Assembly: GCF_024713975.1 (NCBI RefSeq)
Contig: NC_091099.1
Span: 9,996,501 to 10,060,500 of the forward strand
DNA: 64,000 nt
Origin: Paralichthys olivaceus
Taxonomy: Eukaryota > Chordata > Actinopteri > Pleuronectiformes > Paralichthyidae
Direction of reading: 5' to 3'
Made by a program: the position numbers and the translations under genes. Below, piece by piece: positions 25,901-37,134 of this stretch. The notes under the pieces were generated by a model, which was not told where the DNA came from, did not search any database, and saw nothing but the letters and a program-made list of their open reading frames with translations. Position 1 is the first letter of the stretch. Each line of letters starts with the position of its first letter.

Positions 25901-26971
25901 GAGATCTTCCTTATTGTGAGTGAGTGAACCAGACAATCTCCTGCTGCTTTCCTCATATGTGAAAAGCAAAGTCTGGAGAAAGTCTGTTTTTCAGACATTT
26001 TCCTGAGTTCATGTCTGAAAATAGTTTAAAAGGACAAGGAAATACCTTTAAGATCATATGGACAACATGAAATGATCTGACAGGGTTGTAATAGGAGCTA
26101 GATTTATAAAACCGGAAAATACAAGAATATATTTTTAATTCAAGAAAGCTGTAACAGTTACTGTAATACAAATACAAAATACAACAAAAGCAGGCCAATG
26201 AAAAAATTTAATAGTTATAGTACCTTTATTGCTGAAATTCTGCTAGTCAAATAAAATAAGTATATAGATTTATTTCTTAAAAGAGCATCCTCATTCAACG
26301 CTCAACTTAGTTTTCCTCCTGAGGCCATGAGGAAGTGGCCTGCAGCATAACTGCTTTACTGTTTTCTCTCACTGACCTATTTACACGGGAGGGACAGTAT
26401 CCACCTTCATTCTCTAATGGTTACAGACAGGCAGGGGCAAAAGTGAAAAAGGGGGATATGTTTTTGAATGCAGGGAGCATGGTAGTTCTGCTGTTTTCAA
26501 ATTACATCAAGTGCACATGTTGGAAAAACCCTGACCAGAGGGTGAGGGTTGGGTAAATGATTTACAAGCCAAGCAAAGCAGTCGAAGCGCTCTTTTAAAA
26601 CACATTTTTATGAAAGGGCTTTGTTGTTTTTATTAATTGTCTCCAAATTCTTTTTTAAATCTGTAATTGCACTTTAAATTTTCTGTTTTTATGTCTGTGA
26701 AGCACTTTTATATAGACAAGTGTATTATGATGATGATGATGATCTTATTATTATTATTATTATTAACTGACCTTCTCCTCTGGACAGGGACCGGCTTCTC
26801 TCCCAGTGGCTCCCCCTGTTGGCAGAGTGTCCCCTGACAGCGCGGACTTACGAGGACAGTGCTCTGCTGCGGGACCGCGCAGCCGTACACTCCCTGTCTC
26901 GCATCCTACACACGCTCAATGAGTTCGCCATCACCCTGGAAACGGCACTGGTTAAAGGAGTCGACCTCTGA
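10516..26971 (+). CDS. dennd5b: DENN domain-containing protein 5B, 21 coding exons, 1264 aa
   Basis: Exons: 10516-10624, 14663-14772, 15474-16185, 16662-16849, 18339-18845, 18962-19190, 20292-20442, 20752-20842, 20930-21049, 21151-21303, 21475-21553, 21647-21722, 22129-22257, 22339-22460, 22692-22837, 22957-23075, 23928-24112, 24291-24373, 24837-24963, 25216-25390, 26788-26971. All phases match; total 3795 nt. Order: uDENN ([11 protein letters not shown] near residue 13), cDENN/dDENN to ~residue 560, RUN1 (~755-915), PLAT (~927-1040, [19 protein letters not shown]) and RUN2 (~1100-1250), the DENND5/Rab6-interacting layout. The direct step from LEPDD to GESFEQSP, without the extra segment found in DENND5A, favours 5B, as does sinhcaf next door. 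Known role: Rab GEF in membrane trafficking. A poly-Ser stretch at ~residues 137-165 interrupts the N-terminal DENN region. The first intron is 4 kb. Confidence 0.95.
10625..14662 (+). other. dennd5b: dennd5b intron 1
   Basis: This large first intron holds short GT/CA runs (a (CA)n at 14026-14057) and a moderately GC-rich patch near 13,780-13,860. No additional coding exon was recognised. An alternative first exon cannot be excluded. Confidence 0.5.
15667..15732 (+). repeat. dennd5b: Poly-Ser coding low-complexity tract in dennd5b
   Basis: Repeated TCC/TCT/TCG/AGC codons encode roughly twenty Ser residues with interspersed Pro and Ala ([21 protein letters not shown]) in exon 3, between the MHHVEHQ segment and [15 protein letters not shown]. 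The codon mixture shows it is not a simple recent triplet slippage. Confidence 0.8.
16390..16515 (+). repeat. Retroposon tail-like repeat fragment
   Basis: A duplicated 'ctttcctgacttccac' precedes 'ccaagtttcgtggaaatctg ttcagttgtttttg' and a (caaa)n end. This wording is typical of a teleost interspersed retroposon 3' end. It lies in dennd5b intron 3. Confidence 0.5.
17890..18265. repeat. Probable teleost dispersed repeat
   Basis: The block contains 'gctgccatcttgggtgtttgg', 'catggaggcttatgacctatactgcag' and 'cagccaccaggggcgatcaag', phrases I recognise as recurrent in teleost introns. Class and exact ends are uncertain. It lies just upstream of dennd5b exon 5. Confidence 0.5.
21724..21830. repeat. 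Short retroposon-like fragment with (ata)n
   Basis: An (ata)n run is followed by 'agcacctttcatacaagaaatgcagctcaaagtgctttaca', a widespread teleost interspersed motif. It directly follows the exon 12 donor of dennd5b at 21722. Confidence 0.5.
22887..22919 (+). repeat. dennd5b: (CA)n run in a 119-nt intron of dennd5b
   Basis: About 16 CA units occupy a quarter of the short intron between exons ending at 22837 and starting at 22957. They end 37 nt before the acceptor. Confidence 0.9.
23560..23740. repeat. Retroposon-like repeat fragment
   Basis: The segment with 'taatacctctaccaaggg', 'ggatccgtgccaaa' and 'tatcaagttttgtaaaatcc' resembles the same retroposon 3' region as the copy near 16,400, but is diverged. 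It lies in dennd5b intron 16. Confidence 0.4.
25690..25849. repeat. Exact 78-bp tandem duplication, about 2 copies
   Basis: The 78-bp unit beginning 'agaagatcaacttggaaagg' and ending 'gttaatgtgctgtaa' occurs twice head to tail without any mismatch I can find, with a few extra bases of a third start. It lies in dennd5b intron 20, about 300 bp after the exon 20 donor. Confidence 0.9.
26570..26766 (+). repeat. Retroposon 3' tail-like fragment ending in (ATT)n
   Basis: The sequence 'cttttaaaacacatttttat', 'tttttatgtctgtgaagcac tttta' and a (gat)n/(att)n end matches the tail style of a common teleost retroposon. It ends only 21 nt before the last dennd5b exon (26788), whose acceptor therefore sits next to the repeat. 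Confidence 0.5.
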
Positions 26972-28231
26972 CCCCGAACAATAAGCATGGAGACTAACAC
27001 CCCCCCCTGTCTGCAACGTACTGCAGGAATGCTGATGGGTTAAAACGTTCATCTTTCCATGACTTTTCGAGACTATATCATTATAAAAAAGGACACCGGA
27101 CCGGATGAAGCTTCAAGCGTATTGCCTTGTTCACTGTATTTGCTTCAGGAAGTGGTCTGGTTTTTCGTGCTACGCTTTACACTGTGAAATTCCTGGAGGA
27201 AAAAAATCAAGAGTCATTAATCATCTCACTTTTACAGTAGATATTCTCACAGCTCGCACCGTTAACTGCACCTGACCCTTAGGACAACTATAACTCTCCT
27301 TCTACTGCTGTATTGCTTGCACTTGAAATTTAAACTAAACACATGCATGGCCAAATTCTGTTTCCTTGTTTGTTTTATGTCTTTAGTGTGTGGTGACTTG
27401 AAATATCAGGACTCAGGCCTTATTATAGAAACATATTTCTTGACGTTATTCATTGAATATCCTAGTAAATATAATAAAGAAAGCTAATGCTCCCCCAGTA
27501 TAATATGTTATAATAGGTTGTATTATTATGCTCTTGTTATACTGTAAAATGTCCTGATGGCCTGATTCTCTTTGCTTATTTCAGTTTGGGGTCACAAACT
27601 TCAGAGAGTTGTGCTCATGAAATCCTCCCTTGTTGAAACACTGAAACCAAACTGGTGTCCCAGTTGTGTCTGTTCAAATAGTCTTTACCACTTTGTCAGA
27701 TTTATTTTTCCTCCTCTCTCATTGTAAATATTTTGCTTCATTAGATCTTCAATAGAACCGTGGCCATTTGTTCTTATGCTAAAATGAATCTGTGGCATTT
27801 TCCCTGTATAAAGGCATCTTATTTGTGTCTGTGTAAAACAATAGATTCCACTATACTTTACCGATTATGTGGATTAAAAGTCACGTTGTTTTTTTTCTGA
27901 ACTGTTCCATTGTCTTTGCAAAAAAATATATATCTGACAATGAATAGAGCACAGGTTCTTAAAAACAGCTAGGTATTATTTTGATGTTGCATTTAACAGT
28001 TTGAGAATTGTGAAAATGCTGTCTCCTGCACTCTCCTGCAAGCACTATGTAACCCACAACGACCAAGCCTTTATTATCATTGAAGTACAGATTAGAGAAA
28101 GCAATAATGAACTGTTATTTATGAAATGTGTTGTAAAAGATTAAAGTTAATATTGACATACCTGACATGTCTTGGTCCTGTTGTTTGTGCTAATCTGTGT
28201 GAAAGGTTATAGTAAAAGTTTACCGAATAAA
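26972..28231 (+). other. dennd5b: dennd5b 3' UTR with poly(A) signals
   Basis: The TGA is at 26969-26971. The following AT-rich 1.2 kb has AATAAA-type and ATTAAA signals, the most distal good candidates being ATTAAA at ~28140 and AATAAA at 28226-28231. Nothing coding was recognised. Confidence 0.55.
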
Positions 28232-28599
28232 AACTTGACCAACTACTAAATACATATATACACACTGTGTGATCCGTGGATATTTTATAATTTTTAAGAT
28301 GGTTTTTGCATCAATGGTGTGCATGCATACAAGTGAGACCTAAATACACCACACGCAGTGTAATGCAATCCCATTCAGCAACAGTGAAGCACAACCTACT
28401 TTTGTAAAGACTGTGACACGCTTATCACAACTAATTAAAGTGACACCTTAAGAACGCTCACTCTGCCCAATCAGCAAACCATGAAATATTCAGCATTTCA
28501 AGTAACAACAATAACATCATCATCAAAATATTTGCCATTTCTGTGCCAATTGTGTACTTTGCATGCATTTTCACGCACTAATAGCTGAAATAAATGGAA

Positions 28600-28940
28600 G
28601 AGTAGAGTAGAAATAACAGAGTAGCATTTGATATAATACAATTCAATATAATGTAAAAGAATAGCAGGTGTTATGTTATTTTATACAATAATATGATGTA
28701 ATAGAAAAGAATATGTTATGTTATAATATAATGTAATGTTATGTAATGTTATAGAAGAGAATGTATTATGTTATGTTATATTTTATTTTAATAATACCAT
28801 AATATAATAATGGAATGGATTCGAATATGTTATGTTATGTTATAATATAAGATAATATAATGTAATGTAATGTAATAGAAGATAATTTATCATGTTATGT
28901 TATGTTTTGTTATAATGCAAAATAATATAATATAATAAAT
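28600..28940. repeat. AT-rich degenerate tandem repeat (tgttatgttataatataatg)
   Basis: Imperfect copies of TGTTATGTTATAATATAATGTAATGTAATAGAAGA-like strings recur through this block, probably a diverged minisatellite. It separates the dennd5b 3' end from the sinhcaf CpG-rich promoter. Confidence 0.75.
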
Positions 28941-29249
28941 ATTCGTGTTCGGGCACAGTAGTAAACGTACTTCGTCACAGAGCACCACGGGACAGACTCA
29001 TTCCAGCGGTGTCATCACGCAGTGTTATGAGCCTCTATAGGCTGGATGGTTGTGTGAGGGGCCCGCTGGTTGACTGCGGGTCCTCCGCTGACCACTGGAT
29101 GGAGACCCCGTGTTTCAGCCTCACGTTATTCTCCTCTAATCGCCTCCGTTGTCACGCAATTGAAATCAACAAAGCGCATCTTCGTGCGAGACGCCTCCTA
29201 AAAACCTCCGTCCTCCAGACGAGCCATCTGGCGCTGTAGTAAAACCACA

Positions 29250-29604
29250 GGCCCCGCCCCTCTGCTTACATTCTCCAATGCGCCATAGCAACCGGGGCCG
29301 AGCCCCCTGTTCCCGCGCAATGTTCCCATCCTTATAAGGGCAGCAGAATGCAGACGCACGCCCACGTCACACGTCGTTTATGTAAATGGTTTGATTGAAG
29401 AAAAGGAGAAGAGCCTCCTGCTCCGCTCTGAAATGGAGGTGTGGATACCACGCATGCGCAGTGCGTCCACAACTCTCCAGTCCCGTCCACAGGCGCAGAC
29501 ATCAACAAGAGAGCGGGTTACTGATCCGGCTTGGTTTTCATAATAGTCCCATCGCGACGACGCGGAGCTGCACTTTGACTCGGTTTGACGCGACGCGGAA
29601 CAAG
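29250..29604 (+). promoter_or_regulatory. sinhcaf: sinhcaf promoter and non-coding first exon
   Basis: The region is GC/CpG-rich. It has a GC box (gccccgcccc, 29251-29260), CCAAT (29275-29279) and a palindromic NRF1-type site CGCATGCGCA (29451-29460). A clean donor, caag|gtaaag, lies at 29604/29605 and fits a 5' UTR exon spliced to the acceptor at 31864. CpG richness continues to ~30,700 and creates long fortuitous frames on both strands. Confidence 0.6.
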
Positions 29605-31864
29605 GTAAAGAATGACGCCATTTTGTTGTAAAAGTGTGTAGTTGCGGCGCTCCTGGAGGAGGTTGGAGTCTCAGCGGAGCTTTCACATGTGAATTGAAAA
29701 CAAGCTTCCACTTGTCCGGGAACAATCGGTGTGTTTTGGGCCTGCTGCAGCGGCGACCGGGGGGGTCAGCGCCACGTGTGTTCACCTCACAAACACGGAG
29801 AGTCGGTGCAGGAGATGCGGGAGAAACCGCAAACACGCGTGAAACCGCGTCAGAATGGCCTCCGTGTGCACGCATGAGGAAGAGCAGGGGCTGTTGTTGT
29901 TATCGGTCGCTTCAGCGCGTTGGTCGTTAGTCGCCGGCTGAATGTGACTAACGTGTAATAGTTTGGTGTTAAACTTCACGTTAAAGCACGGTGGTGCACG
30001 GAGCGTGTGCACAGCGGCTGCAGGCGACCACACATCTTCACCGGCCGAATAAACCAAGTTGCTCTCACGCCCACTCGGAGCAGAGATACGTCTCAGCACG
30101 CGGGTCGCTGCTGTCAACAAAACAGAAAACACCAACTATTCACTATTAACGGACGCTTCGTTAAACTTGACCCGGGTTAACGATGCTGTTAAGAGGATGT
30201 TTCCGCGTTAAAAAGCGGTTTAAACTGCGACACGTCGCTTTGAACTCGGTGCACATGTAGTTGGACTGATGCAGCGTCGCGGCTCCGGAATAACAAAGAG
30301 TAAAGATCAAAGTACACAATTCCAGGAGAACTACTTTCTGTCCTCGGTCGCATTAAAAGCCGTTTTTTTTGCATCGGAATTGTGTCGGTGTGAGTTGATG
30401 TGACTACGTGAAAGTTGGCGCAGGAAAAGTCGGCCATCGTCGAGCTGTGGGCTGGGATCATAAAATGGGTGCGCATGAAGCAGGTCGTGTGGAGAGCCAT
30501 GCTTCCTCGCCGGAGTGGGCGGCGAAAACTGGCGACTCGCACTTCGATGGAGACAAGTGCGTTACTCGCATCGTGCTTTGATCTCGGGGGAGGGGATGGA
30601 CGCGTTGTTCGCACAAGTCTGCGTCGCTTTCGACAGCAATTTTTACACTTTAGATGCGAATGCTGCAGTTTTTTGCGGAGAAATCGCATCACACCCCCTT
30701 CTCCACGCCACCTCCGCCTTTGAAGTGTGTTGCCATGTTGAGTTACGTCACGTACTGTATTCTGCTGCAGAGATCGTCTGCCGCTGACAGAGAGCTCACC
30801 CGAAGCCCCCCCCCCAAAAAATAAAATATTCTAGAATATATGCACAAGGTTGTTTTTATTTAATAACTCCTACAAATTACATCTATATAAATGATCAAGA
30901 TAGGTTGAATTATATCTTATTTTAATCACCCTTCTGATCATATATATGCTTTGTTTTATGATTGTTTGTTGTCATTTTCAATCACTTTCACCAGCTCATG
31001 CACTTTCCTTGTTAAAACTTTTCACTGTGGTTTTCCATTCTCGCCCAGTCTCGTTTTGAAAATACTTGCACTGCTGCCTTCAACCACCAGGAGCTGTTTT
31101 TTTTCTCCACTTCTCATCTTCTCCATCACCTTTCCAACCTTTTAAACAACAGTATGAGATAAAAGCAGTGGAGTGGGAGGTCTGTGGTTTCCCCTGCTCT
31201 CTGTGTGCTCTCTGTGGCACCGCACTGTCAGAAGACCCCGAGGACTGATGGCAAGAAAAAAACCCAGTCTGGGGGGCGCGGCTCGCAGTTTTTGCCGCAG
31301 TTCAGGTCCACATGTGCTGTGGAGAATACATTTGCCTAGCAACACATACCGTTATTCCGCTGCATAATCTGCGCATCTCGAGTGGTTTAGTTTTTCCCTC
31401 GAACACATTCAGATCATCACATTTCTCTTGCAGCACGTTGCATTTTTACAATCTTGATTTTAACCATGATAATTATCCTCTGCAGCCTGGAGGCTCAGGC
31501 TAAATGCTGTATTTTGAGTTTCCTAAACGAGGCGTGCGTCCTGTGCGCGCAGCGTGGTGACATGATCTGTCTGACACGCTGTCTGACTGTTGACCTACTT
31601 CCCTCATGTGGGTCACAGCAGAGATGCTCCAACAAAATCGCTTTCGCTGGATGTTTTTAAATCTCCCCGACCGTGACCAAAGCACTCCTTATTTACATTT
31701 TAATATTCAGCAGTTCACATGTGGCTAATCTGCACAATAATACACCAAGTCTGATCTGAGCCACGAGGCTGATGCTGCAGCGGGAAGATGCTGCAGCTGA
31801 CGCACGCTGTTCAGAGCCCGGGTGCTTCTGTTATTTATTAATTTAGTTTGTTTTCTGCTCGCAG

Positions 31865-33584
31865 ATGTTTGGCTTTCACAAGCCGAAAATGTACAGGAGT
31901 CTAGACGGCTGCTGCATCTGCCGTGCAAAGTCTTCCAGCTCTCGTTTCACGGACAGTAAACGCTATGAGAAGGAGTTCAGGAGCTGCTTCGGGTACGTGA
32001 CACACCTCAGCACGTGGTCCACAACATGTCTCATTGATGGAAAACATTTCCCACTCATGATGTGTTATGGTCTTGCAGGTTGAGCGAAACTCGATCTGGA
32101 GAAATCTGTAATGCCTGTGTGCTGCTGGTGAAACGATGGAAAAAGCTTCCTGTGGGAACCAAGAAGAACTGGAACCATGTGAGTGGGAATCTGTGAGCTG
32201 CTGCTTAGTCATGATAAAATACTATAATCATTCAAGAGTAGTCACAGTCAAACATTTCTCCATCCCTCTGCACAGGTGGTGGATGCCAGGGGAGGTCCCA
32301 GTTTAAAAATTACCTCCAGGCCCAAGAAAATAAAGTCCATCTCTAAGAAAGCTCGGCCAACTCAGATCAGCAGGCTGCAGAAAGAGCTTAAAAGAAACAG
32401 TGAGTTGTTATTTTCTCTCTGGCCTTTACTTTAATAGCAGTCACTCATCTCAAAACATCTTTGTCATACACGTCTAACACCTAATAATCCCTTCTGCTCA
32501 CCAGATTCAGATGCTCACAGCACAACCTCCAGTGCCTCTCCGGCTCAGTCTCCCAGCTACAGCAACCTGTCGGATGACGGCTCTGACGCTGAGCTCAGCC
32601 CAGGTTCCAGCCGCTCCCCAGTTTTCTCCTTCCTGGACCTTACCTACTGGAAGAGGTAAAACGCACAGTGAAGCAGTGGACCAGCTTTGTTCTACAGACT
32701 CATTTAGGATTTAAAATTACATCAGCTTTTTAAAAAAATTGTTACACACACATAAAATAATCCAAAAGCAATTTTTATCAAGAGACATTTTTATGGTTTA
32801 TCAATCCCCATAAAGTATATCATGAGTGATGTTATGAAGAAGTCAGGATATTATGTCATGAATAGTTCAAATTTGATTTTCCAAGGTATCTACATCCCAT
32901 AGCACTATAGACAAGCTTTGGGAATGACGTCACAATGAAGAGGAAATATTAAAACATTTAGAATTGACTGAGTTTATTCAGCTCATGCTGGGTGTGCATC
33001 TCCTCACCAATCTTTTTCATTAGTTTATAGTTTAGCGACATCTTCCACCTGACCAGCGAGCCAAAAGCTTGAAACTGTTGATGATGTCTGTCACATCAGT
33101 TGAATCATTATTTGATAATGTCAAGCATCATTAAATGGCAATTTAACTATTTAGATATTTGTAGAGTCACACTGTTATTGCATGTTAAAGAAGTACTATG
33201 GATGGAAAGTTCTCCTGCTTCATTCACTTGTCTCGTGTTTTGTGTAGGCAAAAAGTTTGTTGTGGAATCATCTACAAGGGTCGCTTTGGAGAGGTGCTCA
33301 TCGACCCGCATTTGTTCAAGCCGTGCTGCCGCAAGAAACAGCGACAGCAGCAGCAACAGGAGGAGGAGGAGGAGGAGGAAGAAGACGAGGAGGAGGACGA
33401 GGAGGAGGAAGAGGTGGAGGTAGAGGAAGGCCAGGTGGGAGTCAATGTCGAAGGGGAAAAATCCCAGGTGGAAGAGGAAGTGAAGGAAATTCCAGCGTGT
33501 GAGGAAAACGCAGAGCCCGCTCAGCTATGTGTTACCATGACAACCCCTCCAACCAGGGGCGTAGTGGTGGAGGCAGGGTGGTAA
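31865..33584 (+). CDS. sinhcaf: SIN3-HDAC complex associated factor (FAM60A), 5 coding exons, 279 aa
   Basis: Exons 31865-31992, 32079-32178, 32276-32399, 32505-32655 and 33248-33584 join in phase (840 nt). The ATG is the first codon after the acceptor ctcgcag. The N-terminus carries the family's Cys pattern (GCCICR at 15-20, C41, CNAC at 53-56), a GATA-like zinc finger. After it come the basic KKLPVGTKKNWNHV and KITSRPKKIKSISKKARP segments, a Ser-rich linker with the SDDGSDAELSPGSSRSP stretch, then SFLDLTYWKRQKVCCGIIYKG-type sequence with LIDPHLFKPCC. Family role: a nuclear subunit of SIN3-HDAC that supports repression and cell-cycle and stem-cell programmes. It is ~58 aa longer than the ~221-aa mammalian protein because a Q5 run and an acidic Glu/Asp tract plus an acidic tail (residues ~201 on) follow the LFKPCC motif. 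It still ends in Trp. Confidence 0.95.
33341..33433 (+). repeat. sinhcaf: CAG/GAG-type triplet repeat coding Q5 and acidic tract
   Basis: The bases run from (cag)n into (gag/gaa/gac)n. They encode QQQQQ followed by more than twenty Glu/Asp residues (~206-228) and VEVEE. This is a purine-rich microsatellite inside the last sinhcaf exon and a likely site of length variation. Confidence 0.9.
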
Positions 33585-35496
33585 ATTCAAACCCCCCCCC
33601 TTCCCTTTGCACACATCTCTGAAGAAATCTCGGGGTGCTGTTTTTTTCCTCGAGCACTTACAGAAAGAAGTTGCCTCAGATCGCCTTCAGTCACAAAGCA
33701 GCTGAAAATCCTTTGGTCTTCTCCATAATGGTGTTGGAGATTTGTTTATTATGTTTCAACTGTAATTTATGGACTGTTGTGTTTCCACTTTGTCTCTCTT
33801 TTTTTGTTTGTATTTAATATTCTTACCATTCTGATTGCGGATCATCATCCGTGTTGTTTTTGATCTACTTTCGATTGAAATGCTGGAGCTCTTGTTCGCT
33901 GGTACATTTAGAATATTTAATTCCAAAACGCAATAGATCCACCTGCTAACAGAAAAGGGTGCTACTTGAAATTCATCACTCAACATTTCGAACATGCAAC
34001 TGAAATCATTCTCATTGTGGATATTTTATAAGCTTCTCTATGTTATGGTGACCAATATGGTGGGATTAGATTTTCTCTATACTCAGAGTAGATGGCTCTT
34101 TCCTTTTAATGGTGGATATCTCGTTTTGGAATGAATGACACTTTACACTGATGGAGCACAGACCTGTACAGAAGCCCTTGTGTTTGTCTCTATTCACATC
34201 CACTCCTATCAAAGCATTTGTGTTTGTAAACTAGATTAGCGTCTCTGTGTGCAAATACGTACGTGGTCCCATTGAAACGAGGCCTATTCACAGCTTCAAC
34301 AGCAAATACACCAGCCTTAATTATGTGTTACAGACAGTGCTAGTGTTAATTTTGGATTGGTATTAAGGAACAAAAAGGGACAGTAGCGATATTTATCGTG
34401 GCCTGAGCAACACATAGTGCATTTTGCATGAATGGCAAGCCACTCATCCAAAAGACCTAACGATCTGATGCATGAGTCTACGAAAAATTGCATGGCCTTA
34501 TATAAACTGTAAATCTTCATTTTATTTTTTTGGATCCATTTCTCTGGAGTTTTAACTTATTTTTGTATGTAAAAAAACTTAAAAAAAGCAAAAATAGAAG
34601 TCTCTTTGCATAATAATAATAATAATAATACCACACAATATGACAGCAAAACACACAATCGGTCTATAGTCATTCAGCAATATCAGCATCAGTGTTTTTC
34701 CTCATTCCTGGGTCAGTATACGGTAAAAGACTTTATACAAGCTGAAATTCTATGCCATTGCCTCTTATATACCACACATGTGATATATAGCCTAATATTA
34801 CTTTATTTATCAAATGAAAGCCAAAGCACATTGAAATTCACCCAATGTCAAATCAATGCAGGTTTTCTATGGACACTTGTGCTTGTCCGAGGTCATTTGT
34901 ATGTATGTTTATGGTATTCTAAAAACAAACACTAATATGAAATTTCATACCTGTGATGTTGTAGTTGGGAGCAGAGGGTGTTATGTACATAAGGGGTTGG
35001 GTGAGCCACGTGGCTCATATATGGGATTAGTTATTTATTTATTTCATATTTATTTGTATCACTGCGTCCCTGCTTAGAAGTGTAATACTATGAATTCTTC
35101 TCTTCTTTAGCTTATGCGTAGCATGGTTTTTGTACATCAGAAATCGAATGTAATTCTCACGCAGGCTCTGTTTAACGTTGCGTTGAATTACCGGTTGTCA
35201 ATATTTGTGAAATGATGTTATGTATTTATTTACTCATCGGTTCAGTTGCGTGCAACCTAACTTATTCTGTATCATCATTTTGGATCTGTATCCTATAGAC
35301 TGACAGAAATGATAGATTGCAGCTGAACTGTACTTCTCCCTGTTTAGCCTGTAGCTTAAAATGTTAAAGAACAGTAGGATATCTAACTGTAGACCTGCAT
35401 GTACTGTTGCTATGCATTTACTTAGCTTACCAGTTAGACAAAGCAGTTTTGTATTTTTTATAAATCATGTACTTTTTTTACATGTCCCTTAATAAA
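33585..35496 (+). other. sinhcaf: sinhcaf 3' UTR, about 1.9 kb, with poly(A) signal
   Basis: Long AT-rich region after the TAA at 33582-33584. AATAAA at 35491-35496 is followed by a T/G-rich downstream stretch (ttttgtgagttttctgg), a good polyadenylation context. No coding sequence was recognised. Confidence 0.7.
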
Positions 35497-35509
35497 ACAA
35501 TTTTGTGAG

Positions 35510-36650
35510 TTTTCTGGAAACATGAAATTACTGAAATTATTGCTTTAAGGTGGGTGGATAAACATGACTTCCTATTTAAATTCAATTATCCATAACATTA
35601 TGATTGGAATGATTTACTTTGTTTAAGAATACTTACTCTCAGTATGTAAGTATTAATGTCTGATATAAGGTGACACAATGTGACAAAGGTAAAAGTACAT
35701 TTACAACATTTCAGAGAAGATATTCCATATAAAGCACCTTGCACATTACTCATTTTATTTTAGTTTTATTTAACTATTCCCGCTAATCACTTTGCTTGAA
35801 ATTTAAACACAGAAATACAGCTTGAACCTTCAGAGTTTGGCTTGATATGTACAACCCCTTATAGGTTTCAGTCCTGGATTCACAAATTGAACATTTAACA
35901 TCTGAAAAAGACTTGAAGGTACAAGACTGGGAGAACTGCATCACTAAACAAGAGGTGCAAAACCCATGTTTTAAATGACTGATAATAACCAATCAATATA
36001 GAAAATTCACAGCAAGCCTATGAGATTTTTGCCTCAAGAAACAAGTAATTGTCTATTTACAGGCTGTACAAAATATTGTATGGAGCATTATAATAGCATC
36101 ATTATAGTCTCTTATCCATGCAGCCCAGTCAAAATACATACAATAAATATTAAATATTACTGCACTATTCTGATGCTTTATGGGCTGATGAAATAAGAAC
36201 TTTTTAATTCTACCCAGGACAAATGTTTTTTTTTATTTTTATCGATTCATGAATCAAATGTCGCACATCTTAAATATTATGGGATCAGATTTACTTAGTT
36301 ATCTTTAAAGATCTATATTTGGACAATTATATATATTCTATATTATTTGGAACTATATTTAGGTCCTGCATTTAAATAATTATTATCTACACTTATTCAT
36401 ATGTGTAGTGATCTATCATAAAAAGATATTCAAGAATAAAGGACATTTAAATAACTATTATTTTTTGCACATGCACTTTGAAATTCTAATGTTTTTTTAT
36501 ATTTAACAAGTTCACCATTTTTTACATACACTTTTTATCTTTCGGTGGGAAGTGACCAACGCATCGTAGTTATTTTCGATAACGATGATATCAGGAATGA
36601 AATATTGTTAATGATGCGCGTTTGTAATTTCCGCAGTTTTAAATAAAGAA
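35510..36650. other. Intergenic AT-rich sequence between sinhcaf and kxd1
   Basis: About 1.1 kb of AT-rich DNA with no recognised exon, RNA gene or repeat family. Confidence 0.5.
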
Positions 36651-36659
36651 ACGAAAAAG

Positions 36660-36823
36660 AAATAAAAGAAGAAAAAAGCACCGGAAAGCGTGGTCCTGTG
36701 ACCGGAAGTGAAGGAACGCGGATGTGCGGTGTTGTTGTTGCTCAGTCAGCTGTCAGGTGTTTTCTGCAGATGTAGATTCAGAATAATATCACAGAGGAAA
36801 CAGTCGCTAACCAGAGGAACAAG
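36660..36823 (+). promoter_or_regulatory. kxd1: kxd1 promoter and non-coding exon 1
   Basis: Two ETS-type motifs (ccggaaag near 36681, accggaagtg at 36701-36710) precede a short GC-rich patch. A donor aacaag|gtaacg at 36823 defines a 5' UTR exon, spliced to the acceptor tttcccag at 37112. Confidence 0.6.
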
Positions 36824-37134
36824 GTAACGTGTTGCTGCTCTGCTTGTCATTGTAGCTCGGAAGCTAACAGGGATTATATCCGTGTTATCTATGACTCGTC
36901 CCGGCTGTTAATGAAGTGAATGTTCGGTTGAAGCCGCTGTAATGAAAACAGATGTGAAGTTTAGTAACGTGTCTGTTTAAAGCTACAGCTCCTGTTGATG
37001 CAGATCTCAGCACTGAACACTTTTGTAATGAGGCTGTACACGTGGTTTCATTCAGCTCTCTCATGTTGTTAACACAGCTCGCACATGTCTGACTCCAGGT
37101 TTGTTTTCCCAGGTTTCCCCTCTGGATCGTCATC

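Noticed and set aside
29378-30787. Several long frames on both strands
   Set aside because: CpG-island sequence of the sinhcaf promoter and intron 1; no splice-consistent or family-like protein.
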